Source of the DNA: Actinomycetes bacterium
GTDB taxonomy: Bacteria > Actinomycetota > Actinomycetes > DATJPE01
Assembly (NCBI GenBank): GCA_035506535.1
Contig: DATJPE010000008.1
Location: forward strand, 1-51,712
Reading direction: 5' to 3'
DNA: 51,712 bases
Below the pieces are notes generated by a model. The model did not search any database, was not told the origin of the DNA, and saw nothing but the letters and a program-made list of their open reading frames with translations. This document shows positions 50,378-51,712 of this stretch, one piece after another (position 1 is the first letter of the stretch; every line of letters begins with the position of its first letter). The position numbers and the translations under genes were made by a program.

Positions 50378-51712
50378 ATGAGGCGGAGCGCACCGGAGTC
50401 GGTGGTCGCGTCGGCGACCGCGATCCTGGACTCGGAGTCCCTCGTCGACCGGACCGTCTTCCTGGCCCGGCTCGACCGGTACTGGGCCGACCTCCTCGAC
50501 GGGCTGACCGACGCCTACGGCGAGCGTGCGCCGGACCTCGCGGCGGCCGTCGTCGACCTCGCCGCTCGGGCCTACGCCGAGCGGCCGCAGGATCTGCGCC
50601 TGCTGGACCTGCGCCGGCACGTGGAGCCGGACTGGTTCCAGAACCCCGCCGCCCTCGGGTACGCCGTCTACGCGGACCGCTTCGCCGGGGACCTCCAGGG
50701 CGTGATCGCCAAGGTGCCGTACCTGGCCGAGCTCGGCGTGACCTATCTGCACCTCATGCCCCTGCTCAAGCCGAGACCGCGTCCGAACGACGGCGGCTAC
50801 GCCGTCATGGACTACCGGAGGGTGCGCGAGGACCTCGGCACCTTCGACGACATCGTCGAGCTGGCCGGGGTGCTGAGGGGCGAGGGGATCTCCCTCACTC
50901 TCGACCTGGTCCTCAACCACGTGGCCGCGGAGCACGAGTGGGCCGTCCGCGCGCGGGCGGGAGAGGAGCGGTATCGCGCCTACTTCCACGTGTTCCCCGA
51001 CCGCATGCAGCCGGATGCGTTCGAGCGCACGCTCCCGGAGGTCTTCCCCGACTTCGCGCCGGGCAACTTCACGTGGAACGAGGAGCTCGAGGCGTGGGTG
51101 TGGACCACGTTCAACTCCTGGCAGTGGGACCTGAACTGGCACAACCCGGATGTCTTCTGCGAGTTCGCCGACCTCGTCTGCTTCCTGGCCAACCGGGGCG
51201 TGGAGTGCCTTCGCCTGGACGCGATCGCGTTCATGTGGAAGCGCCTGGGGACCGACTGCCAGAACCAGCCGGAGGTCCACTCGCTCACCCAGGCGCTGCA
51301 CGCGGTGACCAGGATCGCGGCACCTGCCGTGGTGTTCAAGGCGGAGGCGATCGTCGCGCCGAAGCAGCTGGTTCCCTACCTGGGACAGGGCCGCCACTAC
51401 GGCAAGGTCAGCGACCTCGCCTACCACAACACGCTCATGGTTCAGGTGTGGTCGGCTCTCGCGGCCCGTGACGCCCGGCTCATGACCGAGGCCATTCGCC
51501 GGTTCCCCCGCAAGCCGGCGACGACGTCGTGGGCGACGTACGTGCGCTGCCACGACGACATCGGATGGGCGATCAGCGACGACGACGCGGCCGCGGTGGG
51601 GCTGAACGGCGCCCTGCACCGACGGTTCCTGTCGGACTTCTACAGCGGCGCGTTCCCCGGCAGCTTCGCGCGGGGGCTGGTGTTCCAGGAGAACAAGGTC
51701 ACTGGAGACCGG
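50378..51712 (+). CDS. amylosucrase-like GH13 enzyme (5' part, runs off the window)
   Basis: The frame is open from the ATG at 50378 to the last base (445 codons) with GGGAGG upstream. It carries amylosucrase-type features: an N-terminal helical domain ([18 protein letters not shown]), [17 protein letters not shown] (region I), [12 protein letters not shown] with the nucleophile at D281, [11 protein letters not shown] with the acid/base at E323, and [11 protein letters not shown] (H392, D393, D394). Amylosucrase makes alpha-1,4-glucan from sucrose; relatives include sucrose hydrolases and trehalose synthase-like enzymes. About 200 more residues are expected beyond the window. The divergent neighbour is the flavoprotein gene. 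Confidence 0.87.
   Translation, partial: MRRSAPESVVASATAILDSESLVDRTVFLARLDRYWADLLDGLTDAYGERAPDLAAAVVDLAARAYAERPQDLRLLDLRRHVEPDWFQNPAALGYAVYADRFAGDLQGVIAKVPYLAELGVTYLHLMPLLKPRPRPNDGGYAVMDYRRVREDLGTFDDIVELAGVLRGEGISLTLDLVLNHVAAEHEWAVRARAGEERYRAYFHVFPDRMQPDAFERTLPEVFPDFAPGNFTWNEELEAWVWTTFNSWQWDLNWHNPDVFCEFADLVCFLANRGVECLRLDAIAFMWKRLGTDCQNQPEVHSLTQALHAVTRIAAPAVVFKAEAIVAPKQLVPYLGQGRHYGKVSDLAYHNTLMVQVWSALAARDARLMTEAIRRFPRKPATTSWATYVRCHDDIGWAISDDDAAAVGLNGALHRRFLSDFYSGAFPGSFARGLVFQENKVTGDR

Overview
This is a high-GC window (GC-ending codons almost throughout, GTG starts common, weakly AT-rich promoters) from the chromosome of an actinomycete. Large LuxR-type ATPase regulators, a DUF222/HNH (13E12-type) gene with an actinobacterial SOS box, an HD-GYP/LuxR fusion, many small orphan enzymes and a SCO4226-like nickel protein point to Actinomycetota, most plausibly Nocardioidaceae or a close relative; the family-level guess is inference. 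No rRNA, tRNA, CRISPR array, transposase or phage module was seen. No gene-free stretch exceeds about 300 bases.

Layout. 1-8.3 kb: a sarcosine/dimethylglycine dehydrogenase-like flavoprotein (-), an LLM flavin monooxygenase (+), a DUF1269-arylsulfatase fusion (+), a DUF2252 protein (+) and a Nudix hydrolase (-). 8.5-11.4 kb: two secreted proteins, one a GH26-like glycosidase. 11.3-13.0 kb: an ArsR-type repressor overlapping an ArsP/DUF318 permease with a His-rich tail. 13.3-14.7 kb: an acidic repeat protein, a VOC protein behind a truncated AraC regulator, and a small membrane protein. 14.7-18.3 kb: the most unusual locus, described next. 18.4-21.6 kb: small orphan genes ending at a bidirectional terminator. 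21.4-32.0 kb: a long minus-strand run containing a GH13 / GH63-like / LuxR-ATPase / nickel-protein operon, a large palindromic intergenic element, a holin-like membrane protein, a methyltransferase, an HD-GYP/LuxR protein and a SHOCT protein. 32.2-39.8 kb: a PLP decarboxylase, a quinone oxidoreductase, a decayed MATE transporter gene, a SnoaL-like protein, a GT39-like glycosyltransferase, a nucleoside kinase-like protein and the SOS-controlled HNH gene. 39.9-51.7 kb: a secreted propeller-like protein, a second LuxR ATPase with a small upstream ORF, an unrecognised Cys/His protein, DUF445, GH15, a KstD-like flavoprotein and an amylosucrase-like GH13 that runs off the end of the window.

Headline candidate system (14747-18348). 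A protein combining a PqqD-like (RRE-type) winged-helix domain, an M50 intramembrane metallopeptidase core (HELGH) and two cyclic-nucleotide-binding domains overlaps by one base a 70-residue Cys-rich zinc-binding-like protein. Next come two tandem small genes (52 and 51 residues) with an identical 11-residue N-terminus and diverged Arg/Lys-rich tails. Each is preceded by a CRP-format dyad and followed by a strong hairpin. A Crp/Fnr regulator closes the locus. Two separate proteins here carry cNMP-binding folds, and the precursor-like peptides sit beside a peptide-recognition/peptidase protein. I infer a cyclic-nucleotide-controlled peptide processing or signalling system. I do not recognise a described family for the peptides.

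Functional themes. Alpha-glucan and oligosaccharide metabolism recurs (GH13, GH63-like, GH15, amylosucrase-like, GH26-like), alongside flavoprotein oxidoreductases. Metal handling appears in the ArsR/permease pair and the DUF4242 protein. Two genes show clear decay: an AraC regulator lacking its second helix-turn-helix and a MATE exporter with frameshifts and an internal deletion.
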